From: Annona cherimola
Lineage: Eukaryota > Streptophyta > Magnoliopsida > Magnoliales > Annonaceae
Length of the DNA: 64,000 nt
Assembly (NCBI GenBank): GCA_030490835.1
Contig: CM059972.1
Span: 41,395,452-41,459,451, forward strand
Reading direction: 5' to 3'
The notes beneath the pieces were generated by a model, which saw only the letters and a program-made list of their open reading frames with translations, was not told the DNA's origin and made no database searches. The translations under genes were made by a program, and so were the position numbers. Positions 54,317-64,000 of this stretch are shown in pieces. How positions within the stretch are numbered: position 1 is the first letter of the stretch; each line of letters starts with the position of its first letter.

Positions 54317-57300
54317 TATGATACATAGAACATTTTGAGGCCCATAAATGTAATCTAGGTATTCAAGAGTTATTAATGGTATGATTTAAGCAGATGGATA
54401 AGATTAGGGCTAATAACCAAGTGAGGTGGTTAAGTTAATCACCTTTGCCCAATGTGGTACACAAAAAAGGCAAAATGAGGTATGTAAATGATGATGTGAC
54501 ATGGTTAAATATCCCATTAATTATGATTTAGTTGATGATATGATGGGATAAATTAGGGTATTATTTGGAAAATTCATAACTTGACGCCCATAAGGCGGAT
54601 TGATGTGAAATTTGAAAGGTAACTACAAGTTGACATGCTCTACCTCATGAATGGTATGGATTATGATAATCATGATTAGATTATGATGATGATGATTTAA
54701 TTTCATGAATTTTCATGAGATAATTTCAAATGATTATATCTTGCATTAGAAAGGTCATTTTGAGATGAAAATTTTTATGAACGGTTAAAACAATGTGTTC
54801 TATCATATGGATGGATTTGATTAAGCTAAATATCATGAAAAATTGCTTAATCGCATAAGGACAAAATTGTTTAACTTTTTCTCATGAAAAGTGACATGCC
54901 ATTAAGTGAAAAGTGACACATGTCAATGTAGGATTAGTTAAGTAAGATTAAAGTCAACCAAATAAATGAAAAGTTGACTTTTGAAAACAAAAAGGGACGT
55001 GTCAAACAAGGATTGGTTGAGAGAAATTAAAGTCGAGAAAGGTGCCTAATTTGACTATTTTTGCAACCTCCACTCAATTTGATCAAGGAGCAGATTTTTG
55101 GGCAAATTTTGCATTTTTTAAAATCATAAAATGCATGGAAATAGGGCTGCATGTAAGGACATTCAAGGGGCAGCAATATTTGGACAATTTGGTGTCCACA
55201 AAATGCCAAAAAAAGGGGTGGATAGCTAAGGGCATGCAATGGACAACAAAATAATAGATTTTTGGCATTTAGAAAATATATAAATATAGGAATTTCAAAG
55301 GATATACATGGCATCTCAAGGGGGGATAAACATGGATTTATTAAGTCAAAAATAAGGGGTAGAAATTCAGAAATACAAAAGGAGAAAAAGGGCAGCCTTG
55401 CACATTCTCCATGGACAGCTTGGGCGTCCATTTTTGTTAGACTACAAGTTAAAAAAAAGAGGCAGCAAGGTGGACGGCCAAGCAAAGGGAAAAAGGAGAA
55501 AAAAAAGAGGAGAAAAAAAAAAGAAAAAAAAAGGGAAGAAGAGGAGAAACCAAGCTTGAGCAAAGAGGAGGCAAATCTAACAACTTCAGGTAGATATTAA
55601 ACCAACTTTTGTTGATAAATTCAAATTTTTTAGCTCAATAAATGGTTCATAAAATTGAATAATTATGAACCCTAAATGATGATTTATGAAGCCTTAATAG
55701 GGTTATTGAATGGAAAATGAATTAGGAGATTTAATTCAAGCATTTAAGAAAGGCTATGGATGAAATAGGGTTGATATGCACATGATAACCAAGCTGAAAT
55801 TTTGATTAATTTTAGATTGAAGTTGCCGTTTTGAGCTTATGTTATGAAAGGATTATGTGAATTTTTGTCATGTTTAATATATGTTAAACCAAGCATATTT
55901 GATGGACTTTAGTTGGGTGAAGCTTGAATTTAACAACTAGGTGAAAATTTCCATTCAAATAGGGTGAAAATGAGGCATGACTTAAGCAACATGATATGTG
56001 CATAATTAAAAGGGTAAAATACCCTAAATATAGGGTAGTATGGACGTCTAAAGGGATGGAAATAAATATATAAAAATCCATTTTATGGCCTTGATGATGT
56101 GGACGTCCAAAGGGGAGAACATGGGAAGGAAAGTTGCTATTTTGGAGCAACTCGATTTATGGGTTTTGATTTCATGAATATACCCTAAATATGAAGCAAA
56201 AAGGGCATGTCCAAGGTCTGAAAAGTAAATTACAAAAATCTGTTTTGTAGGGACTTAACGATGTGGATGTCCAAGGTGGAGAAAAAAGGGAGAAAAGTTG
56301 TTGTTTTGGAAAAATTAATTGGGAAACTTTGATTACATGATTATACCCTAATTAATGTGCAAATAAGTGCTTAAATTAAGCCAAAAGAAGAGGATTTTTT
56401 TTTGTTTTATATGAATTTACTTAACACACAATATATGTGTTTAAAGGAGTAAACATGGAAGGTATGGATGGCAAGAATGGAAAATGACCAAATATGATTA
56501 GCTAAGGTGCACAAATAAAAGAAAAACAAGGCAAAATGAGAAAATATAGGGCCGTTTTGAGAAAATTATAAAATCGCAAAAATTTAGGATTGAAACTAGT
56601 AGCCCTAACTCATAAATAGATGCCTTGAATGAGCACTAATGTGAAAATGCAATGAATGGGTGTTAAATGATAAATGAGAATTATTAAACTTCCATATTTT
56701 GGGTTAACCTTAAAGGTTATAAATGAGCTTGAAAAAGTACCCTAAATAAGGGTATCAAAATGAAAAGAATGGTCACAAGTGAACCATAAGTCACACCAAC
56801 ATGTGAATTGGGAAAGTTGATACCCAACTTGAAAGACAAGTGGGTTAAGTTAGTTTGATGTAAATTCATGCGGATTCATGTAGGTTGAAAAACCCTAAGG
56901 GATGCAAGCATTTGAAATTTTATGCTTATTAACGAAATGTCGTTTTCATTTATCTAGGCAAAGGCAAGAAAAATAATGGAAGAAAGGGATTAAAGCTATC
57001 TCAAGTAAGCAATCAAACTATACAAAATATTGATTTCCTCCTATCCGCTGAAATGATTGAAAGTGTTTATATTGATGCTTTTATGAATTTCTTACAAGTG
57101 GGCAAGCATAAGTCTTGAAAATTTTGGCTTTAATGAAATGTCTCAAGGATTGCTTCATTGTAAGCAAGCAATACTTCTTAAAATAATTATTTTATTTCAA
57201 GTATTGCAAAGTTTGGAAATACTTTACGATTGATGAGTTTAAGAATTTATGTACAAGTAAACAAGTTCTTTAAGATGCTAATTTAAAGGATTTTATGAAG

Positions 57301-59594
57301 AAAAAGGGGTTTTGACCCTTTTCACAAAGAAATACTTGCAAATAAATTTTGAGTTTAATCCCACAAGATTTTGTGAAAAACATGTGTGTTTATGAAAGAA
57401 AAGGAAAAGGGATTTGATTAGAGAGAAAAATTATTTACGTATTGACATAACACTTGAAAATAAATAATGACTGGAAAATGGTCCAATTGTTTGAAATGGT
57501 TTACTAGAAAATTTTTGATTTCCTTTAAATAGGAAAATACTTTGAAAATGCTTTAAAAAATTTTACATGGGTGTTCTAAAGAGGATTTAAGGGTGGCCAA
57601 CCCAATAAGTTAATTTCGCAAAATAAAATGATTTCGATTTGCTAAATATCATACAAAGGGTTATGCAAGCTCTTCCTTACCTAAAAGAAGGACAAGAATG
57701 ACACGTGGACAAATATATGATTCTAGGGTGGATCAAGGTAGATGATGCATTTGCATATCCTTGTTGTGTGAAAAGCCCCAAAAAAGAAATAAAGAAAAGG
57801 TTAGTGAGAAAAGCTTTCTCTTTTTGGATATTGAAAAGCTTTGAAACCCTTTCTTGTGATGATTTTAAGATTCATTACAAACAACATTTTTAGAAAGACT
57901 ATTTCTCAAATGTTACAAATGTTTATCAAAATATTTTATGTAAATATTTCTAAATTATTTAAGGGTATTCATCCTAAAATTAGATTTCAACTATGTTAAA
58001 GTGGGTTCGCCCACTTTTCAAGATGGTTTAAAAGGACACGGACCGCGGTCTCATATGTTTTATGAAATCATGCTAGCATGTGGATATATATGATCAATGT
58101 ATTGTGCACCAGAACAATGAATAGGTCGATTGTAGAAACGGTCGCAGATGTACTGGGGCCTACTCTACATATGGCTAAGTCGCTAAGGGATGGTAGGAGG
58201 CTAGTGACGCCCTCCCTGAGATGGGAGCAGGTTGACGGAACAGCCGCCTGGCTAGTGTTCTATTATATGATGGATTCTCTTCCAAAATGTAGAATGATCA
58301 CTTGGTAAGCATCACTACCGGATGAGGAGAAATGCATTTGCATATGTTTTGCGTTGAAAAACCCAAAAATTGGGATATGAAATTATTTATGTAAAAAGAT
58401 TATCCTAAATGGGATTTTATGAGCTTATTCGAAATAGTCACCCTAAAAAAAAGATGTTTTACATGAAAAGTGTAAATATCAAGATTGAAATGAAATATTT
58501 TCTATGCAAATGCATTCATGAAAAAGGATTACGTGCATATGCCTTGTTTGTTTAAACAAGCCCTGAAATGAGATTATGAAAAATGATTTACAAGAAAAAT
58601 AATTTAAGACATAAAAAAATGTACGTTGCTAAAAAAAGGCTTACGCGAAAATGATTTAGGACATAAAAAAATGTCTGTTGCCAGAAAAAGGCTTACATGG
58701 AAATCATTTAGGACATAAAATGTCCATTGCCAAAAAGGGTTTATATTGAAAAATATTTTAGGACATAAAAATGTCTATTGGCTAAAAGGATTTATGTGAA
58801 AAATGTTTTACGACATAAAAATATCCATTGGCAAAATGAAGGGTTAAATGCATATGCATCGCCTTTGAAAAGCCCAAACGTGGTATATAAAAGGTTTATA
58901 TGAAAAGATGTTTATGAAAGTGTTTTACAGGAAAATGCTTGCTTACTGAGTTATTAATCACGATTTGTTTTTCCAAATCTTAAACAGGTACAGGAAAGCT
59001 CAAGAGGTAGAAAACCTGAGCAATTGAGGAAAAGTATGAGATGGTATGCAAGTCTATGTTAAAATGATTAGCTATGATATATGGAATGACATGATCAGAA
59101 TTTCTAAGGAATGTTAAGATATGTGAACTTACAAAAAGTTCTAAATTCTATGAGAATTGATGGTTGAATGTGTGTATACAGGCATGTCTCTCAAATACTT
59201 GACTATGAATGTATTTTAAATGATTATGGCATAACCAGGTTGATAAACCAATGATGTAAGAGAACAAGATGAAAATTTTATGAATGATATGCATAGTTAA
59301 TGACAACTACCAGGGGATGAGTTTATGAAAATGTATATAAGGAAGGGAAGCCAAGTGATATTTTTAAAATAATAAGTACGATGATTTACAAGAGTAGTGT
59401 TGCTTATAAGATGAATGAAGTGAAATGTAAAGAAATGAAATGATATAGGAAAAAGGAATGAAACAAAAAAAATTTAGACGAGATCCAATTAAGAACCTAC
59501 CGCGTAATCAAGGCAACAATCCTGATTCATATTTACTAATCAACAAGATCTTGGAGTAAGGCTTTGTGTGACGCCTCGGGTTGGGTTCTCCATA
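54317..59594 (+). mobile_element. Solo LTR copy G, long-LTR family
   Basis: About 5.28 kb. The start reads TATGATACATAGAAC (family TGTGATACC with changes) and the end TTGGGTTCTCCATA (family GGGGCGCCACA with changes), so both termini have decayed. Flanks ACCTC and ATATC do not form a clear duplication. It contains the CTTGACGCCCATAAGGCGGA stretch, a purine-rich leader, a CAG/GTAGAT donor-like site at 55590, the micro-exon-like block (56958-57004), the GC-rich structured block (about 58160-58265), a short GGACAT/ATGTCC array (58608-58830) and the conserved distal segment. No internal domain. Confidence 0.75.
56958..57004 (+). other. Predicted leader micro-exon (47 nt), LTR G
   Basis: After TTTTCATTTATCTAG. 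Body GCAAAGGCAAGAAAAATAAT... to CTATCTCAA, and GTAAGCAATC follows. Confidence 0.4.
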
Positions 59595-60430
59595 ATATCT
59601 GCCTCTTGTGGGTTGACATGATTCCTTCCACTGCTTTTGGGATAAATACAGTGGCCTATCAAAATTCTTAGCACTCTCAGCTGTAGGGGTAAATCCATGT
59701 AGTGGAGAAATTTTATGCCCCAGTGATACTTGTTACTCCCAATCAATTCATTATATATCCTGGGTAAAGAAAGATATTCAAGAATGGGCCCCTCATCTTG
59801 TTGGACTTCAAGTATTTTACTTATACAGAATCTAGCATTGGCTTTTGACACACCGTGACCTTGACCAAAGTTTATTTCTGTGTCTTTAACAAAAGTGGTC
59901 AATTCTTCATTGCTCCATAGATAATAAACTGCCTTGTCAAGTCAATGTAAATTTTTTCTTCCTCTTTAAGCAGATTTATCCATCCTTAGAAATCTAGCAA
60001 TTCTTCAATGTCAAACTCATATTCCCATAGAAACTTAAAATCTATAATTTTCAGAGAAAATGTTTTCCTTTCATAAAAATGACTGTAAAACCTCCTATGT
60101 TGTTGTTCTGTTCTAAAATATTCTAATGACATTTGAATAACATGGGCTCTTTAAGTAGGACCTACTTTCCTTCTACCTACTTCTTCCTCTCCACTGGATT
60201 CCTCAGTTCTTTCTCTAGGAATGGAAGTAGATGAGTTGCCTTCTGAAAACAAACCCAACGTCCGATGGAGGTGATGTCTTGTTCCCATGGATGCTTAGTG
60301 TGACGCCCTGTTGCCTAGACATTCTCAATAGCTCATCAACGGGTATTATATGACCTAAGAAAAAATTTGACAACATCTCCCCATAACATATGACGATGTG
60401 GTATGGAATACAAGACCTATTACTCATAGC
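59595..60430 (-). pseudogene. Plant transposon-protein gene, N-terminal and middle part (split by LTR G)
   Basis: The minus strand gives FLWEYEFDIEELLDF, GWINLLKEEEKIYIDLTRQF, TTFVKDTEINFGQGHG, LEYLSLPRIYNELIG, YHWGIKFLHYMDLPLQLRVL and HCIYPKSSGRNHVNPQEADI, in more than one frame. The order matches the plant retroelement/transposon-associated domain of 53950-54316. A block at 60215-60427 with CYGEMLSNFFLGHIIPVDEL may belong to the same transcript or to a neighbouring element. It is interrupted at 59594 by LTR G. Confidence 0.5.
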
Positions 60431-60856
60431 ATTTCAATCTCATTCCAAAATGTAATATTCAGATCTATATTTATACATTTGCATTTTTATACTATAAAGA
60501 CATCCACATAGTAAGAAAATCATCAAAATTCATCATTATACAACAAACAATCCAAAAGATCATATACATATATCTCCACATGGATTGTAATCAAGTTTGA
60601 AATGCCCAAATGTAATATTTTTTGTCACGGTTGGATCTAACTAATTAAATGTCTATACGCATTAGCATAAAAAAGAAGCATAAATTCCAAAATAACTTAG
60701 GACACAAATGTAATCTAATGGTCTCCGAGATTAGGTCCTCTTCCATCCCGTCTTGAGGCTCCTCACTTGGCCAATTATCAAAGGGAAAAATAACACACCA
60801 TGTGAGTCTAAATAGACCTAGTAAGTAGATAGTAATTAGTACAAAGCGAAGATAAG
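60431..60856. other. No gene recognised
   Basis: AT-rich. The last 80 bp resemble 52550-52620 and probably belong to the same old repeat family. LTR H begins at its right edge after ATAAG. Confidence 0.4.
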
Positions 60857-63800
60857 TGTGGCGCCCCGAACCAAGTTTCACATCCTGAGCCTTATTCTAG
60901 GACCGTTATTGATTGGTAAATGTGATCAGGATTGTTGCCCAGTCACACAACGGGATTTATGGGATATTTAACCATTTACATTCGACTCCATAAAAGTTAA
61001 TATCGTCGTACTTATTCAATTTTCACCATTTTTCCTATCTAGGCTATTATTAAGTTCTGATATATTCATTTGCATATCATGAATTCTACATCATTCGAAA
61101 CATGGCAAAACATACAACCATCATTTGTCCCTAAATTTTTTTCATGAATTCATCATTCGCCATAGTGTAAATCACATAAACTCATCAATAGTAGTCATAT
61201 AAACCATCGTACATTCTTTCATACGTAATATCATACATAGGTAATCATAGAATTATCGTCCTTTGTCAATTAACTTGTGCTGCTTGCCATGTCCATCCTT
61301 TCACCTGTCTTAGAGTTAGGAAAACAAAACATGAGCCGAAACTCAATAAGCAAGCTACATAGTTTTCAGGAAGTTCATTTTGCAGGCAAACTTTTTCATT
61401 TAAATATCATCTTGGAAAGCACATTATACCCACTTGTGGGTATGTTATGAGAAAATATGAACATTATACCCATCACGGGTACATCATGAATAATGCAATG
61501 CATTATTATATGAACATCATAGGATGGGCGCTAGCTAGACGACCACCTGTCTCCATCTTCTCTCATCTCAGGGAGGGCGCTGCCAGCCTTTGGCCTATCT
61601 TAGCGACTTGGTCACACCAATGGGAGACAATCGGTCCGCTTATACCTTTGGAATAGACCTAGTATCTTGTGCACTATGAGCTTGTCATAAACATGATCTT
61701 GGACATGCTAGCATGATTTTCATATATAAATCCTTGAATCATAATTTCTCATAAGCATTTGATAAAACATTGTGCGAATCATTTATCACAATTAAAATAA
61801 CATTTCAACACATGTTGAGATAAAGGAATGGTCATCCTTAAACATTCTTAGAAACAATTTAAACATTCATTTGTTAAATCAATACAAAGCATTTAAATAG
61901 CATTTGTGATCATTTTATCGTAGTTAGAGGAAGCAAATCTTTTAGAAAATTGCTTGCTTACTTGATTCACGTCAGCTTTCCGTATCGACTTTCTCTTTGC
62001 CTTTGCCTTTGCTTGTATACATAAGAATGACATTGCATTCATATAATCCTCATATGCTTGCATACAACTTAGTTTTCGAACCCACATATCATTCATTAAT
62101 ATACATGACCTACTTGTATTCTAAGTCGGGTATTCACACATATAGCAACATACTTGTGTATCCTACTATCTATTCATTCCATTTCATTTTTAATACCCTT
62201 ATATAGGGTAAGCATTCAAATACATTGTAACCCTTCCTTAACTCATCATATGGAATTTCATTACTCCCATTCATTATTTATCATATATTTTTCACATTTC
62301 ATATATCGGTGCTCACTTTAGGCATATATCTAATAGATTAGGCCTCACATATTAATCTCAAAATTTGAGATTAAAATTTATTATCAAGTCAGTACCTTAA
62401 TTACACATTTCATCACATTTTCATTCATTTTTTCATTTTAGCAAATCACATAAGTCATTTCTCATTTATCTATACATACCCTTTTATGTGCACCCTTCCT
62501 ACCACACATATGTTATGTGTTTCTTAACCTTTTTCAAAACAGAAACTTGTCCTATATTTTGGCACAATTAAACCACTTAATTAGCACATAATTTAGGGTA
62601 TATTCATGAAATTTTAGTCCCTTAATCGTAGGGTTCCAAAGTAACAACTTTGGCACCCTTCTTTCCCACTTTCAACGTCCAACTTGACACATGATTCATA
62701 ACAGATTTTTAACTCTTAAATTCCCGCCTTTAATCATGCTTTTCTTCTCCCATATTTAGGGTATTTTCACATATTTAAAGTTTATAATTTAGTTGTCCCA
62801 AAACAGCAACTTTCTATGAATGTTTTGGCCACCCTTTGGACGTCCACAACATGAGTCCAAAAAATCAGATTTTTGCAAATTTTCCCATCCTATGTTAGGC
62901 GTCCCATGTACCCTAACTTTAGGGTATTTTACCCTTTAATTAATCCATGTATTAGTTGGGTTAATTCATGCATCATAATCATCTTAAAAGAGTGAAAATT
63001 TAATCATGTTGACAACCCTAGGTCTTATCCTTTCTAGGGTTCATAATTCATACCCAAATTAACATATATAAATCATAGAATCATGAATCATAATTCAAAC
63101 ATAAAACATGATTAAAATAGAAACATCAGATGGAATTTAAGAAAATTCCAGCTAGGTTCATAAATAAAAATCAATCTTAACATCAAACTTAGCTCCCTTG
63201 AACCCTTGAATTCGTTCCCTTCATTCATTCCTTATTTAATACCCTAATTAAGGGCATCATAACTCATCATTTAAGGGTTCATTCTGGATCAAATTCATGA
63301 CCCATAAATGAAGCTAAAAATCATAGAATGTATTGATTCAAACTTAACTCAACACTTACTTCAATTGGAGAGATGTTGCTCCAACTTTCTTATTTGGTTT
63401 CTCCTCTTTCCTTTCTTCTTTTCTTCCTCTTTTCTTCTTCTTCCTTTTCTTTCCCCCTTGGGACGTCCCCTTGTTGCTTCCCTTGGAGATTTTTTTCTCT
63501 CTCTCTCACTTTGCCCAAAAGTGGACGTCCCATGTACTCTCCCTTTCTTTTATATTTATGAATTTTTCGGGCCCACTTTTTCCACCTCATTTGAGGGTAA
63601 TTTAATGTATACTTATCCTTCAATGAGTTGTCAAAATTTCACCCTAGTAAAATACATATTTATTATATTTTACAAATATAAAAAATCAACTCATTTTAGG
63701 TCATCTTGCTGTCCACTATTTGGACGTCCCACATGGCTTCGTTTTTGGCATTTTATGCCACTCAAAAGTTGCCAAATTTAATGACATTTACTTACCTAGT

Positions 63801-64000
63801 CATGTAGACTAATTACATAAGATTTTAGCATTTAAAAAATCACAAAATCCATCAAAATTAGCCCTTGGACATCCCTTGCATGTCACCTTGCTTAGCCTCT
63901 TAAGGCTACACCCTCTAGCCTTTAACCCATGCATTAAACTCTTGGATATTTCATGGATTTTTGCATTTAAAATAATTCACAAATTATGCTCAAAATTAGC
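60857..64000 (-). mobile_element. LTR copy H, minus strand, running off the window
   Basis: Starts TGTGGCGCCCCGAACC, the reverse complement of the family 3' end, and proceeds through the family landmarks in reverse. These are the conserved distal segment (60890-60950), an exon-3-like block (about 61290-61312), hairpin ATACCC/GGGTAT blocks, the GC-rich structured block (about 61525-61640), the micro-exon-like block (61962-62011), a GTAAGT donor-like site (63354-63359), a purine-rich leader (about 63390-63470 as pyrimidines on +), and TATAAAAG (63547-63554). The 5' terminus lies beyond the window. No coding region. Confidence 0.75.
61962..62011 (-). other. Predicted leader micro-exon (50 nt), LTR H
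   Basis: On the minus strand ..GTATACAAG precedes, the body starts CAAAGGCAAAGGCAAAGAG and ends GTGAATCAA, and GTAAGCAAGCAA follows. It has one extra GGCAAA unit compared with LTR C. Confidence 0.4.

Noticed and set aside
55027..55563. 178-codon minus-strand open frame rich in Phe, Leu and Ser
   Set aside because: It arises from the purine-rich leader of LTR G read on the other strand (poly-Phe/Ser). No homologous motif was seen.
63308..63781. 157-codon plus-strand frame with a hydrophobic Phe/Leu/Ser start
   Set aside because: Same cause: the pyrimidine-rich complement of the purine-rich leader in LTR H.

Overview
The window is plant nuclear DNA, almost certainly from an angiosperm. It is AT-rich and holds no intact host gene. 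It carries a Ty3/gypsy polyprotein with the double RNase H of the Tat/Ogre lineage, plus spliced pieces of plant genes (an AGO4-type Argonaute, a GT8 galacturonosyltransferase-like protein and an arginine-rich tandem CCCH zinc-finger protein). The species cannot be told from the sequence alone.

Layout. Positions 1-24560 and 48043-64000 are mostly a graveyard of one family of very long LTRs. Eight copies, A-H, are seen, and the complete ones are about 4.0-5.9 kb. They start TGTGA and end GCGYCACA, and three have recognisable target-site duplications. None has an attached coding interior. A (1744-5720) sits inside the older B (1-1743 and 5726-6530). D (10182-15454) lies between fragments C and E. 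F (19204-48589) was split by the Ogre-type element. G (54317-59594) split a plant transposon-protein gene. H (from 60857) runs off the right edge. Between them lie a Ty1/copia RNase H remnant (about 6560-7075), remnants of other LTRs, a possible SINE, and stretches with nothing recognisable.

The centrepiece is a 23.5-kb Tat/Ogre-type LTR retrotransposon at 24561-48037, flanked by the 5-bp duplication TAAAT. Its order is 5' LTR (5034 bp), primer-binding site, a long Gag region with at least two and perhaps three Gag-like modules, aspartic protease, reverse transcriptase, RNase H, second RNase H, integrase, a captured Argonaute cDNA fragment, polypurine tract, and 3' LTR (7083 bp). Gag-pol is broken only by two in-frame TAG codons and one frameshift at an A-run. 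Upstream of its TATA box each LTR carries a GT8 fragment (+ strand) and a CCCH fragment (- strand). After these come a cluster of GTTCCGCG motifs, the TATA box, and three tandem arrays (141-150 bp, 29 bp and 35 bp units) in the transcribed leader. A 401-bp hairpin MITE lies in the 3' LTR only, giving three nested insertion levels: LTR F, then Ogre, then MITE.

Most notable points: (1) a retrotransposon carrying a piece of AGO4, the effector of the RNA-directed DNA methylation that silences such elements; (2) host gene fragments fixed inside its U3; (3) a repeated arrangement in the solo-LTR family that looks like a TATA-driven leader with a conserved 43-50 nt micro-exon, and stem-loops whose arms change together between copies. 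All functional statements about these are inference from sequence.
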